Assembly: GCF_023333595.1 (NCBI RefSeq)
Contig: NZ_JAIQZM010000021.1
Span: 1 to 38,108 of the forward strand
Source of the DNA: Argonema galeatum A003/A1
GTDB lineage: Bacteria; Cyanobacteriota; Cyanobacteriia; Cyanobacteriales; Aerosakkonemataceae
Reading direction: 5' to 3'
Length of the DNA stretch: 38,108 nucleotides
Part shown: in pieces, positions 1-9,191 of the stretch
Layout: every line of letters begins with the position of its first letter
How positions within the stretch are numbered: the first letter of the stretch is position 1
The notes under the pieces: model-generated
Database searches by the model: none
The model's input: only the letters and a program-made list of their open reading frames with translations
Told to the model about the DNA's origin: nothing
Position numbers and translations under genes: made by a program

Positions 1-79
1 GTAGAGACGTTTCATGAAACGTCTCTACAATGTTTAGGCCAAAAATTCTCATGGGGTAACAAACCCGGATTTGGTATTA
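1..79 (-). repeat. MITE-like repeat, copy A (cut by window start)
   Basis: A perfect palindrome of the type GTAGAGACGTTTC / GAAACGTCTCTAC at 1-28 is followed by a tail ending in CGGATTTGGTATTA at 66-79. The same palindrome and tail occur in the opposite orientation at 6892-6988, so this is a dispersed element. Its outer end overlaps and supplies the TAA stop of the neighbouring sulfate-binding-protein gene. The other terminus lies outside the window. Confidence 0.85.
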
Positions 80-1225
80 TATCTTGCCAGCAACCTGAAT
101 TTGATCGAAAATTGCCCCCTCAGCAAAAAACTTCGTCTGGATAGTATCCCATCCCCCCAAATCTTGAACGGTGAAGAGAGTTTGGAGTTGGGGAAAGTTC
201 TGAGCTACTTCTGCTACCACGCTAGGGTTAACGGCACGGAATCCTAACTTAGCAAATTCTTGTTGAGCTTCAGTAGTGTAAAGAAAATCGACAAATGCTT
301 GTGCAATTTGTCTAGTGCCGTGCTTATCAACGTTTTTGTCCACAATAGCAACAGGATTATCGATCGAGATGTTAATGTCAGGTACTATATAAGGTAGCTT
401 CTCACCATTGAGCCCAGCCAGAATTACCTCATCTTCGTAGTTGAGCAAGACATCTCCCTTACCTTGCTTGAAAAATATATCGCTAGCCTGACGCGCATTG
501 TTGGTTAGCACGGGTACGTTTTTATAAACTTTGGTGATATACTCCCGTGCTTGAGCTTCGTCACCACCTTTTTGGGTTACAGAACCCCATAAAGCCAAGA
601 AATTTCAAATAGCAATACCAGATGTTTTGGGGTTAGCCGTAATGATACTCAGGTCATCTTTTGTCAAGTCTTCCCAACTTTTGATGCCTTTTGGATTGCC
701 AGGGCGGGTAACAATAGCGACTACAGAACGGGTAACAATACCACCTCTAGAAGCTTTTTTTTCCCAACCCGGTTTAATCAAACCTGCCTGCTCAATTTTA
801 CGGGTGTCAAGGGCGAGAGAGAGGTGTACTATATCTGCTGCTTGCGAGCCATCAATGACCGCACGGGCTTGGGAACCAGACCCCCCATAACTCTGCTCGA
901 TAGTGACGTTTTGATTATGTTCTTTCTGCCACTTTTCTACAAATTTAGGAACGATCTGCTCGTAAGCTGCTTGAGTAACCGAGTAGGAAACTAGGGATAA
1001 CTTTACATCACCCTTAGAAGCCGAGTTGACATTGTTTCCACAGGCCGCGATCGCTATACTCAAGCTAGCTCCCACCAAAAATAGAGATACCAAGCCCCAT
1101 AGAGAGCGTCCGTTTGACTTACTTTTTATTGAGCCTTGATACCAATGTCTAATACCCTGCAAAGCTTTTTGAATTTTGTAGGGGGTAGCCCTTTTCAAAG
1201 AGTTTATTGAACTTTGAATTGTCAT
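77..1225 (-). pseudogene. sbpA: Sulfate ABC transporter substrate-binding protein, interrupted by one in-frame TGA
   Basis: This would be the periplasmic sulfate/thiosulfate-binding lipoprotein that feeds a CysTWA-type importer. Reading from ATG 1223-1225, which has GGAGAG seven bases upstream, gives a signal peptide with a lipobox near IAAC, then family motifs such as SYGGSGSQARAV and NPKTSG. The frame then meets TGA at 605-607 and continues without any shift as NFLALWGSVTQKGG to the stop at 77-79. In relatives the motif reads roughly TSGGARWNF, so the stop sits at the conserved Trp codon (TGG to TGA). Apart from this codon the protein looks full length (about 382 codons). A TTG at 1238-1240 overlaps the ribosome site and is unlikely to be the start. 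No cysT/W/A genes are adjacent. It is either a young pseudogene or a sequencing error. Confidence 0.85.
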
Positions 1226-1350
1226 ATTTTTTCTCTCCAAATTTTAAATAAGTTGGTTGATCTTAAGGCGTGTTGGTGAGGAATCCAACATCTGCCTTGC
1301 GGGACTCAACCAAATTTACCGCTGATGTAAGCCTTGGCTTCTTTAGTACT

Positions 1351-1396
1351 GGAGTTTAGACTAACCGCGCTTAAAAGCGCGGTTAGTCTAAACTCC
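1351..1396. repeat. Perfect 22-bp-arm hairpin
   Basis: The left arm begins GGAGTTTAGACTAACC and is repeated exactly in inverse after a 2-base loop. It lies between sbpA and the transposase remnant. No T-run follows, so it looks more like an intergenic palindromic repeat than a classic terminator. Confidence 0.85.
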
Positions 1397-1511
1397 TATA
1401 TCCAAGAGATGAAAGTAAAAAGATGACGAAACAGTCGTACAAGTGTACTAATGACACAGGTACGACCATCTGGTAGAAACTGGAAGTTGTACCACCAACT
1501 ACCATCTACCT

Positions 1512-2282
1512 ATGATTCAAGCTGACAAACTCAAAGCTTTTCGTCAAGAGGCTTATCAACATCTAACCAGAGCCAAAGATGCCACGTTTGAATTAACAGA
1601 TGCCATCCTGCTCACCCCTGAAAGCTTACTGTTTAGCAGACCTATCATTATCACCAGTATTTCGACGCTCTTGGCCTAGCATCTATGAAGCTTTACAAGA
1701 TTGTAGACCACAGCGCAATAAGTTAATGCGTCTGTACATCCAACAGATGCCAAGGGATGTACGTCCAATCCTAGCAGGCGACCACACAAGTTGGTCACGA
1801 CCTGATGCTCACACACTACAAGAAAGAACGATTGAACACCTTGCCAGTAGCATTGATGGGAATCGACCGATTACCATCGGTCAGGGATACAGTACAATTG
1901 CCTGGATACCAGAAGATGCCATGCCGGTAGTTGGGCCTTACCTTTAAGACACGAACGGATTACCAGTTGGGAAAATCCCATCAAGAAAGCCGTATGGCAA
2001 CTCCAACAAGTCTGTAAATATTTACCCCAAAGACCGATTTCTTTGTGGGATAGCGAATATGGATGCGCCCCTTTTATCCTCAAAACCGCTTCGATTCCCG
2101 CCGACAAATTAATCCGACTCCGCTCCAATTTATGTTTACGGACTTCGCCGCCACCATATTGTGGTAAGGGTCGTCCTCGCCTACATGGAGATAAGTTTAA
2201 ACTTAATGATTCTACCACTTGGACAACAGCAATTGAAAGTGTAGAATTAGAACATCCGACATTAGGACAGAACTTAGGATGA
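1512..2282 (+). mobile_element. IS701-type transposase remnant, frameshifted and 3'-truncated
   Basis: Three segments in two frames join into one IS701/DDE-type transposase. ATG 1512 opens with MIQADKLKAFRQEAYQ; around 1612-1625 the reading shifts by one base into LADLSLSPVFRRSWPS, ILAGDHTSWSRPD and ITIGQGYSTIAWIPED; near 1930 it returns to the first frame with WALPLRHERITSWENP, SLWDSEYGCAPF and GKGRPRLHGDKFKLND. It ends at TGA 2280-2282 well before the C-terminal catalytic part expected for the family. GDHTSWSRPD probably carries the first catalytic Asp. I see no clear terminal inverted repeats. It lies where pstB would be expected, just beyond the 3' end of pstA, so it may have replaced that gene. 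It cannot encode an active transposase. Confidence 0.85.
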
Positions 2283-2316
2283 GAGGAGCAATCTCCTAAA
2301 TCTTAAGTTCTTCCGT

Positions 2317-3228
2317 TCATTTAAATGTCGAGAAGCGTTGCCGAAGGTAAATTGCGGAGCCATTCAAAACCAAAATCAATAACAGTAGAACAATGATTGA
2401 CGCTGCTGCTGATTCAGCAAAACCAGGCTCAGGCCGAGTAATGTATGTGTAAATTTGGATGGGCAAGGCCATAAAACGCTGAAACAAACCCGGATTAAAT
2501 GTGAGAAAACTTACGGCTCCAATGACGATTAGAGAAGCCGCATCCCCAATGGCACGGGAGACTGAAATAATCACCCCTGTTAAAATCCCCGGAACCGCAT
2601 AAGGTAAGACATGATTCCACACCGTCTGCCATTTAGTTGTGCCTAAGCCATAGGAAGCTTGTCGTAAAGAATCGGGAACAGCTCGAATTGCCTCTCTGGC
2701 AGTCACAATAATTACTGGTAAAGACAGTAAAGACAACGTTAGCGCTCCAGAAAGTAATGCGGGGCCGAAGTTCAAAAGATAATTGAAAACGCCTAACCCC
2801 AATAGACCATAGACAATTGAAGGGACTCCAGCTAGGTTGCTAATATTAATTTCAATAATATCAGTCCACCAAGCTTTCGGTGCATATTCTTCAAGATATA
2901 AAGCCGCTCCTACACCGATAGGTACAGCAATTAACATAACTAATCCCGCGAGAAGCATACTGCCAAAAATAGCAGGACGTATGCCGCCTTGTTCGGGAAA
3001 CCGAGAAGGAGTTTCAGTCAAAAAACCCGGTGTCAGCAGTCTGCCAAGTCCATCCTTGAAGACATCGAATACCAGGACGGCAAGCACTATTAAACCAATA
3101 CTCAGACCAATCAGAAAGATGATTTCAAAGATTTTTCCTGTTGTTTCTCTCTTCTCTATATTGGGAGTAAACTCTTCGCGTGGTTCTTGGAAGTTGTTTT
3201 GGAAAATCGAATTAGTCATGTTTATCAC
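2317..3228 (-). CDS. pstA: Phosphate ABC transporter permease PstA
   Basis: Inner-membrane permease of the high-affinity phosphate importer PstSCAB, pairing with PstC. The 303-residue product has an N-terminal helix (IFLIGLSIGLIVLAVLVF) and further hydrophobic segments typical of the six-helix family. It carries the permease loop EAIRAVPDSLRQASYGLGTTKWQTVW, where the EAI/RQAS-GLG signature contacts the ATPase. The start is GTG 3226-3228, overlapping the pstC stop as GTGA; an ATG three codons in (3217-3219) is an alternative. The gene itself looks intact, but its partner pstC is truncated and no pstB follows (a transposase remnant does), so it is unlikely to form a working transporter from this locus alone. 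Confidence 0.92.
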   Translation of the reverse strand: MINMTNSIFQNNFQEPREEFTPNIEKRETTGKIFEIIFLIGLSIGLIVLAVLVFDVFKDGLGRLLTPGFLTETPSRFPEQGGIRPAIFGSMLLAGLVMLIAVPIGVGAALYLEEYAPKAWWTDIIEINISNLAGVPSIVYGLLGLGVFNYLLNFGPALLSGALTLSLLSLPVIIVTAREAIRAVPDSLRQASYGLGTTKWQTVWNHVLPYAVPGILTGVIISVSRAIGDAASLIVIGAVSFLTFNPGLFQRFMALPIQIYTYITRPEPGFAESAAASIIVLLLLILVLNGSAIYLRQRFSTFK

Positions 3229-3458
3229 TCGTACTTTTCTTTATAACGATTAGAAATCCAATGACTGACAATGTTTAAAGTTAGAGTCATCAAAAAGAGA
3301 ACTGCTCCCACAGCATATAAGGTGTTGTAATTAACACTACCACGGGGGCTATCACCTCCTGAAATTTGAGCCATATAAGCTGTCATTGTTTCTACTGATT
3401 GAAAGGGATTAAGGCTGATTCTCGGCTCTTGCCCAGCAGCAATTAGTACAGTCATTAC
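3225..3458 (-). pseudogene. pstC: 3' remnant of phosphate permease gene pstC
   Basis: Only the last approximately 76 codons survive: MTVLIAAGQEPRISL, then a final helix (YAVGAVLFLMTLTLNIVSHWI) and the basic end NRYKEKYE. PstC is normally about 300 residues, with the helices and EAA-type loop preceding this part. Upstream, homology stops around 3456-3458 and the frame reaches a stop at 3504-3506, only about 20 bases from the end of pstS. A palindrome (3474-3504) sits at the break. The most economical reading is a deletion of the first three quarters of pstC between pstS and this point. The GTGA overlap with pstA is preserved. Confidence 0.88.
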
Positions 3459-3473
3459 GCTGGTAATGGATTT

Positions 3474-3504
3474 GTTGGGTTTCGCGATCGCACAAGCCCA
3501 ACTT
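3474..3504. repeat. Palindromic repeat at the pstC breakpoint
   Basis: The sequence reads GTTGGGTTTCGCGATCGC followed by ACAAGCCCAAC: imperfect inverted arms (GTTGGG / CCCAAC) around a HIP1 octamer. It resembles the GTTGGGTT...AACCCAAC repeat at 29017-29044 and lies exactly where pstC homology begins. Confidence 0.6.
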
Positions 3505-3521
3505 TAGATTGACTATTTTTC

Positions 3522-4553
3522 TTAAAGAAGATTTCCGATTGGTTCGCCCGGTTTTGCATCTTTAAATTTAGAACCCGTTTCACCTGAAGCAAGTTTTTGT
3601 TTTACTCTGGGGTAAGCATCGTCGGGTAGCGCTACGTAACCGACTTGATCGACCCATTTCCAAGAATTTTCTAGATAGAAATCAGCAAATTCCCTTACGG
3701 CTGGTTTGTTATCCAGGGAAGTCTTGCTTACATAGATAAACACGGGACGAGACAAAGGTAGATAAATATTTCTCACAACATTATCTAGAGGAACTGGTTT
3801 TTCACACTTTCCTTTTGGACTTTCCACACCAACCAAGTTCAGCTTGTCTTGATTTTCCATGTAGTAAGATATCCCCACGTACCCTATAGCATTTGTGTCG
3901 CCCGCAATCCCTTGAACAAGGACGTTTTGATTGTGACTGGTAGTATAGTCCGTGCGACTATTTTTGGCTTTGCCAGTGACTGCTTGTGTGAAATAATCAA
4001 ATGTTCCAGTATCAGAAGCCGGGGCATAAAGCTTTAACCGCTGGTCGGGAAAATTTGGATTAATTTGATTCCAATTGGTTATTTTACGGTCTGATTTGGA
4101 GTTCCAAATTTTGTTAAGTTCTTCAATCGTCAAACATTTTGCAAAGTTGTTTTGACGATTGACAATCACCGCAATTCCGTCTAAAGCGACAGGGAGTTCT
4201 ACAAAATCAATGCCCTTCTTTTTACATCTTTCGATTTCTTCATCTTTAATGGAACGTGACGCACCAACAATATCAATTTCTCCAGCGCAAAACTTACTCA
4301 TGCCACCGCCAGTACCACTTGAAGCAACGCTAACCTGAGCACCTGGCTTAAGTTTTTGAAATTCTTCAGCAACGGCTTGATGAATAGGAAAACCTACGGC
4401 TCCACCATCAATACTCACCTGATTTTGCTTCTGCTCCACCTGACTGCAAGAAGTTATACCGCAGGTAAGAGCAATCAGAAATGGCAGAAAAACTCGGCTA
4501 TTTAACTGAGGCTGCCCAAGAGTATTGCGATTAAAAGATAAATGTTTCTGCAT
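3522..4553 (-). CDS. pstS: Phosphate ABC transporter substrate-binding protein PstS
   Basis: Periplasmic phosphate-binding lipoprotein, 343 residues. After a basic start and hydrophobic segment there is a lipobox (GITSC, Cys36) for membrane anchoring. The family's phosphate-binding loops follow: [35 protein letters not shown], and [15 protein letters not shown]. The length is typical. It is the first gene of the broken pst operon, with the pstC remnant 63 bases after its stop. I see no convincing Pho-box array upstream. Transport would require a PstCAB set encoded elsewhere. Confidence 0.92.
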   Translation of the reverse strand: MQKHLSFNRNTLGQPQLNSRVFLPFLIALTCGITSCSQVEQKQNQVSIDGGAVGFPIHQAVAEEFQKLKPGAQVSVASSGTGGGMSKFCAGEIDIVGASRSIKDEEIERCKKKGIDFVELPVALDGIAVIVNRQNNFAKCLTIEELNKIWNSKSDRKITNWNQINPNFPDQRLKLYAPASDTGTFDYFTQAVTGKAKNSRTDYTTSHNQNVLVQGIAGDTNAIGYVGISYYMENQDKLNLVGVESPKGKCEKPVPLDNVVRNIYLPLSRPVFIYVSKTSLDNKPAVREFADFYLENSWKWVDQVGYVALPDDAYPRVKQKLASGETGSKFKDAKPGEPIGNLL

Positions 4554-4861
4554 AGGTATTGGCTAAGCAAAATCTGTACTTGAGGTATTTGTATCAAGAG
4601 CAACTCAGTACGATCGAGACCCTCGATCGGTCATCGAAAATGCGATCGCACTGGCTAACGCTACGCCCTAGCTGTCCCCCCAGGAGTTGGGAGAGAGCTT
4701 TGGTCTGTTAAAATCCGGTTTATCGATCGATTTACCGTACTTTTTATTCATATTACAAACGTTAAGTACGTTTGTCCATCTAAAGATGGATCTGCCGCTG
4801 ACTTTTTGGGCGCAGCTACCTGTGTATTATTGCCGTAGTAACAAATATTACTAAAATCCAC
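4554..4861. other. Gene-free stretch upstream of pstS
   Basis: This divergent-looking interval holds HIP1-like CGATCG motifs, including a short inverted pair CGATCGAGA/TCGATCGG near 4611-4629, a complete GCGATCGC at 4642-4649, and an AT-rich part near 4735-4760. It presumably contains the pstS promoter on the minus strand, but I cannot assign boxes. Confidence 0.4.
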
Positions 4862-5262
4862 TCGATTGACCGAGGAACTGTAATGGGATTTTATTGGGAT
4901 AGGCGGTGGGCTTCTCGTGCTGGCTGTCAATCTACTGACAACGGATTTCGGGGAGGACTATCTCGCCTTGGCCCAGAGCTGGTCAACCTCTGCATTTCTG
5001 GGGGTTGATTGTCGATCGAGTTTTAGGTGCTGGACAGTCTAATCAGCGGGCTGGCGAATTTTCCGTCAACCTGGATTTGGGCTACAAAGTAGAAAAAGGC
5101 CAAATTGTCGGTCGCGTCAAAAATACAATGGTAGCTGGTAGTATTTTTGAGGCGTTTCAGAATTTGGTGGATTTGAGCGATCGCCCGCAGTGGGTGGGCG
5201 GCGGTGCTTATCCGCCCAGTATACTGTTCCAGCACTTAAGTGTGGCTGCTCGTCAGAGTTAG
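4862..5262 (+). pseudogene. TldD/PmbA-family metalloprotease remnant
   Basis: Two out-of-frame pieces match the C-terminal half of TldD/PmbA proteins, which are about 450 residues when intact. Frame one, from about 4862, reads SIDRGTVMGFYWDRR then STDNGFRGGLSRLGPELVN and stops at TGA 5003-5005. Frame two, from about 5005, reads VDRVLGAGQSNQRAGEFSV and VGRVKNTMVAGSIFEAFQN to the stop at 5260-5262. Between them a stretch usually present in the family is missing, so there is an internal deletion as well as a frame change. The N-terminal half, including the HExxxH metal site, is absent upstream. It cannot be functional. Confidence 0.8.
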
Positions 5263-5309
5263 TGGTTGTTTAGGAATTAACCGCAGAGACGCAGAGAGGA
5301 GAAAGCGGA

Positions 5310-6158
5310 GTGAAATCACCTGTTTTAGCGATTGGTAAGACTAAGCTTGACTTTGTTTGGGGGATTCGCGCCAAAGTGCGAATGTCTGTTCTGTGGGTGG
5401 TGCTGTTGGCATCGCTCTTGCTTGCTGGTTGTGTACAGTACGATTTGGGAGTGACTTTTAATAGTACGAATAGGGGTAATATCGTACAGTCTATTAAGCT
5501 GGGAGAACAACTAACTGCGTTTAGCAGTGACACGGCTCTTGATTGGTTAAACAGCATTGAGCGTCGCGCTGGGCAGTTGCGAGGGACAACTAGGCGAATT
5601 TCCGATCGGGAATTGACTGTTACGATTCCTTTCAATAATGGCGCAGAGTTAGATCGGAAATTTAACGCATTTTTCAACCCGATCGATCGTAAAACAGATA
5701 TCTCTGCTACTACCACGGCTGTCGATTTTCCTGAATTTAAATCGGCATTCAGTCTGAAGCAGAATAATTTCTTTCTCGTGGTGAAGAATCGGTTGAGCTA
5801 CGATCTGGATTTGCGATCGCTTGAGGTGATATCTCCTAACGCTAACATCGTTGTTAATCCAGGTTCCCTCTTGCAATTAGAGTTTCGCCTCAACACCCCA
5901 AGGGGTGCCACTAGCGTTAGCAACGCGGAGAATGGCATTAGTCCAGAAACCTTACAAGACGGACATCAATTGGTTTGGATGCTTCAACCCGGTCAAATCA
6001 ACCATCTGGAAGCTGTATTCTGGCTTCCCAGTCCTTTGGGAATTGGTGCGATTGCGATCGCTTTGTTCGTGGCGGGAGGAATTTATCTGAAATCTCGGAT
6101 GTCGCCACCCGTCACAATAGGGCATCGCCCAACCGCCTCTAGTGTCAAATTAGGTTAG
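5310..6158 (+). CDS. DUF3153 family lipoprotein
   Basis: A 282-residue cyanobacterial protein of the DUF3153 type. A signal peptide ends in a lipobox (SLLLAGC), then comes a beta-rich ectodomain beginning VQYDLGVTFNSTNRGNIVQSI, and a single C-terminal helix (IGAIAIALFVAGGIYL) followed by a basic tail, so it is probably anchored at both ends. Start choice is uncertain. GTG 5310 has a GAGGAG seven bases upstream, but that lies in a CGCAGAGACGCAGAGAGG stretch resembling a dispersed repeat. ATG 5382, 24 codons in, gives a more typical signal peptide beginning MSVLWVVLLAS. The molecular function of the family is not known to me. Confidence 0.8.
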   Translation: MKSPVLAIGKTKLDFVWGIRAKVRMSVLWVVLLASLLLAGCVQYDLGVTFNSTNRGNIVQSIKLGEQLTAFSSDTALDWLNSIERRAGQLRGTTRRISDRELTVTIPFNNGAELDRKFNAFFNPIDRKTDISATTTAVDFPEFKSAFSLKQNNFFLVVKNRLSYDLDLRSLEVISPNANIVVNPGSLLQLEFRLNTPRGATSVSNAENGISPETLQDGHQLVWMLQPGQINHLEAVFWLPSPLGIGAIAIALFVAGGIYLKSRMSPPVTIGHRPTASSVKLG

Positions 6159-6323
6159 AATCGATTCCTCCCCTAGCTCTAAAATCCCTTGCCTGCAATA
6201 ATAAGGTACAGGCTGGTAGTTGACTGGGAGATGGGGCAAAATCAGGGACAAAAAGTATTGATGGCTACAAAACACTGACAATTTGCAGTAATACTAAAAC
6301 GTAAACAAATACAAGTGAGCTGA

Positions 6324-6674
<351 letters not shown>

Positions 6675-6693
6675 GGGCTAGAAAAGTCAGTAG

Positions 6694-6749
6694 GGGCGGG
6701 TTTTGTAAAATATTCTGTTAGTAATGAGATGTGTGGGCTAAACCCGCCC
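6694..6749. repeat. Inverted repeat after glnB
   Basis: The arms GGGCGGGTTT (6694-6703) and AAACCCGCCC (6740-6749) can form a 10-bp stem with a long loop. This is a common type of cyanobacterial intergenic palindrome and could stop glnB transcripts, though no clear T-run follows. Confidence 0.55.
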
Positions 6750-6837
6750 GTACAAAAGTCAAAAGTCAAAAAGGGGCTAAGGTCTAGAAAATCCTTAGTC
6801 CCTAATCTCTATGTAACACAAGTTGCTAGTTAGTCGT

Positions 6838-6861
6838 AGGTACGTTGTTGCGCTTTAGCGC
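6838..6861. repeat. Half of the GGTACGTTGTTGCGC palindrome
   Basis: These 24 bases, beginning AGGTACGTTGTTGCGC, are identical to the left arm of the hairpin at 25659-25714. Here the right arm is degenerate (TCGTAACAACATACG), suggesting a decayed copy. Confidence 0.7.
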
Positions 6862-6884
6862 TCTCATCGTAACAACATACGGAT

Positions 6885-7020
6885 TTGCAAGTAATACCAA
6901 ATCCGGGTTTGTTACCCCTTTTAATTTTTGATCTAAACATTGTAGAGACGTTTCATGAAACGTCTCTACAATGTTTAGACATAAAGGGGGTCATTGAAGC
7001 GGATTTGGTATTACTTGCAA
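6885..7020. repeat. MITE-like element, copy B (complete)
   Basis: A 136-bp element bounded by perfect 21-bp terminal inverted repeats (6885-6905 and 7000-7020; core AATACCAAATCC). The internal palindrome GTAGAGACGTTTC/GAAACGTCTCTAC is at 6941-6968. It encodes no protein. Its right end runs into rdgB and provides that gene's last codons (Cys-Lys) and its TAA stop. Copy A at 1-79 is inverted relative to it. Confidence 0.88.
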
Positions 7021-7598
7021 CTTGAGTTATGTAGCATCTGTAACTGGGGTAATAAAGTTTTGAAAGCTTGGCCCCGATGACTGAGCGATCGCTTTAACTC
7101 CGGTGTCATCTGGGCAAAGGTGAGCCGCTGCTCTGGAACGTAAAAAATTGGGTCGTAGCCAAAGCCGCCTGTGCCGCGCGGAGCGCGGAGAATTTCGCCA
7201 AAGCATATCCCTTCTGTTTCCAGCGCAATTGAACCATCTGGACGAGCTAGAGCTACGGCACAGACAAACTGAGCTTCCCGATTCAGTTCGTTACCCAATT
7301 CAAAGAGTAACCGTTCAATTCGCTCGGCGTCTGTTTTGCCATAACGAGCAGAGTAGATACCCGGTGCGCCATTTAAGGCATCGACTGATAAACCGGAATC
7401 ATCTGCTATAGCCCATTCTCCTGTTGTTATTGCCACCTGGGACGCCTTGAGGCAAGCATTTGCCATAAAAGTGTCTCCCGTCTCCTCAATCTCCAGATCG
7501 TCTGGCTTAAGCGTCAATTCCCATTCCAAACCAGCCAAATATTCCTGCATTTCCCGCAGTTTACCTGGATTTCCCGTAGCTACTACCAACAAAGTCAT
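7011..7598 (-). CDS. rdgB: RdgB/HAM1 family non-canonical purine NTP pyrophosphatase
   Basis: House-cleaning enzyme that hydrolyses dITP, ITP and XTP to monophosphates, keeping them out of nucleic acids. The 195 residues show the family's substrate loop TGNPGKLREMQEYL at the N terminus, the catalytic/metal DDSGLSVDALNGAPGIYSARY, GTGGFGYDPIF, and SHRGQAF near the end. It lies 11 bases downstream of the phosphoglucomutase gene on the same strand, so the two are probably cotranscribed. Its final residues and stop fall in the terminal inverted repeat of the MITE at 6885-7020, so insertion of that element appears to have reset the C terminus after the conserved fold. Confidence 0.95.
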   Translation of the reverse strand: MTLLVVATGNPGKLREMQEYLAGLEWELTLKPDDLEIEETGDTFMANACLKASQVAITTGEWAIADDSGLSVDALNGAPGIYSARYGKTDAERIERLLFELGNELNREAQFVCAVALARPDGSIALETEGICFGEILRAPRGTGGFGYDPIFYVPEQRLTFAQMTPELKRSLSHRGQAFKTLLPQLQMLHNSSCK

Positions 7599-7609
7599 AA
7601 ACCAAAATC

Positions 7610-9070
7610 TCAGACTGAATTTGCCCAGTTTTTAGCCCAGTTTAATCTTTGATGCACTTCCTCTAAATTGGCAGCTTCGCAATAAAGACGGAGGACAGGT
7701 TCTGTACCGCTGAAGCGAATCATCAACCAACTGCGATCGGCTAAACGAAATTTATAACCATCAATGGTGTTGCAATCAACAACATTTTGTCCGGCAATTT
7801 CCGTTAAAGGGCGATTTTTTAGCTGTTCGAGAAGGCGCGATCGCACGTCCATGCTCGCGAGCGGCAAATCGATGCGATCGTATGCAGAAAAAAAGTTTGT
7901 TTGTGACTGCAATCTATGATATAGGTCGCTCAAATCCATGCCAGATTGAACAACAGCTTCTAGCACGTATAGCGCTGACAATAAAGCATCCCGCTCTGGT
8001 ATGTGAGTTCCATAGCCAATTCCCCCAGACTCTTCACCACCTAACAAGACTTTAGCTTCTAACATCCGATCGGCGATATATTTGTAGCCAACTGCCGTTT
8101 CAAATACGGGCAAATTATACAGCGATGCTACGAGAGGAATTAAGTCAGAACCGCTAACGGTTTTGACTACTTCGCCGCTCCAACCTCGTCGGGTTGCGAG
8201 GTGTTCGAGCAATATCGGTATTAATATTTGGGAACTAAGGAAGTTACCTTGTCCATCGACGGCGGCGATGCGATCGCTATCTCCATCAAATACAAACCCG
8301 ATCGACAAACCATTCTTATCGTTACGGCGATGAGTCCGCATCAAGCGGAACATCTGGGAAAGGTAACGCGCCAGGGGTTCTGGCGCACCGCCACCAAACA
8401 GCGGGTCGCGATCGCTGTTAATTTCTTGGATAGGTAAACCCAGCAATTGTCCCAGTCCACCAGCAGCAGCACCGTGCATCACGTCAGCAAAGACAGTTAT
8501 CTTATTTTGGGCTAGAGCATCCTTAATTCGATCGATATCCACCTTAGCTCTTAACCCTTCACAGTAGCTGGGCCAAGGATTGAACATTTCTAGACTACCT
8601 GGCGTCGCCGCCGACGGCAACTCAGAAGTCAACAATGCTTCAATCTGCTGCGTCACTTCCGGGGGAACCGACCCCCCAAAAGCACTCTTGACTTTCAAAC
8701 CCAAATATGAGCCGGGATTGTGGCTGGCTGTCATCACCAATGCACCCAAGGCGTTAAGTTGTTTGGCGGCCCAACTAAAAGCCGGAGTGGGAGCGTAGCA
8801 TTCTGATAGCAGTACATCAAAACCAGCCGCACGGACTGCTTCCGCCGCTTTGCGGGCAAAAGTTTCTGCTAAAAAGCGACGATCGTAACCGACGATAATC
8901 CTACGGTTTGCCGTCGTCTCGCCATAGACTTTCGCTAAGACTTGTGCAGCAACAGGTGCTACTAAAGCCACGCGATCGAACGTAAAGTCTGCTGCAATGA
9001 TGCCCCGCCAGCCATCTGTACCAAATTTAATGGGATTAACGGCGATCGGCTCATAGGAAGGGTGAACCAT
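7610..9070 (-). CDS. Phosphoglucomutase/phosphomannomutase family protein
   Basis: Alpha-D-phosphohexomutase interconverting hexose 1- and 6-phosphates for glycogen, sugar nucleotide and envelope synthesis. At 486 residues it has all four family signatures in order: N-terminal FGTDGWRGIIA, the phosphoserine loop MTASHNPG (Ser116), the metal loop FDGDSDR (about 261-267), the sugar-binding loop GGEESGG, and the phosphate-binding RFSGTEPVLRLY. The start is ATG 9068-9070. It is followed closely by rdgB. Substrate preference between glucose and mannose cannot be decided by eye. Confidence 0.93.
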   Translation of the reverse strand: MVHPSYEPIAVNPIKFGTDGWRGIIAADFTFDRVALVAPVAAQVLAKVYGETTANRRIIVGYDRRFLAETFARKAAEAVRAAGFDVLLSECYAPTPAFSWAAKQLNALGALVMTASHNPGSYLGLKVKSAFGGSVPPEVTQQIEALLTSELPSAATPGSLEMFNPWPSYCEGLRAKVDIDRIKDALAQNKITVFADVMHGAAAGGLGQLLGLPIQEINSDRDPLFGGGAPEPLARYLSQMFRLMRTHRRNDKNGLSIGFVFDGDSDRIAAVDGQGNFLSSQILIPILLEHLATRRGWSGEVVKTVSGSDLIPLVASLYNLPVFETAVGYKYIADRMLEAKVLLGGEESGGIGYGTHIPERDALLSALYVLEAVVQSGMDLSDLYHRLQSQTNFFSAYDRIDLPLASMDVRSRLLEQLKNRPLTEIAGQNVVDCNTIDGYKFRLADRSWLMIRFSGTEPVLRLYCEAANLEEVHQRLNWAKNWANSV

Positions 9071-9191
9071 AAATCTGCCTCGCTAGGGACTCACACACCA
9101 ACTTTTCGAGTGTATCCAATTGAGACTCCTCGCGCTATAAGCTTTCTTTCTTCGGTGTAGCATCACCAAGAGGAATTAGGGGGACCAACCA

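Noticed and set aside
605..607. TGA read as Trp or selenocysteine in sbpA
   Set aside because: TGA serves as a normal stop elsewhere in the window (for example ndhK and the pstC remnant), and no selenocysteine element or system is visible.
4748..4930. Minus-strand 60-codon frame upstream of pstS
   Set aside because: It overlaps the tldD/pmbA remnant in antisense and has no recognisable feature.
5005..5262. Independent small gene
   Set aside because: It is the displaced C-terminal frame of the TldD/PmbA remnant, not a stand-alone protein.
6206..6219. GTA-N8-TAG as an NtcA site for glnB
   Set aside because: The right half is TAG rather than TAC and no -10 element lies at the expected 22-23 bases downstream.
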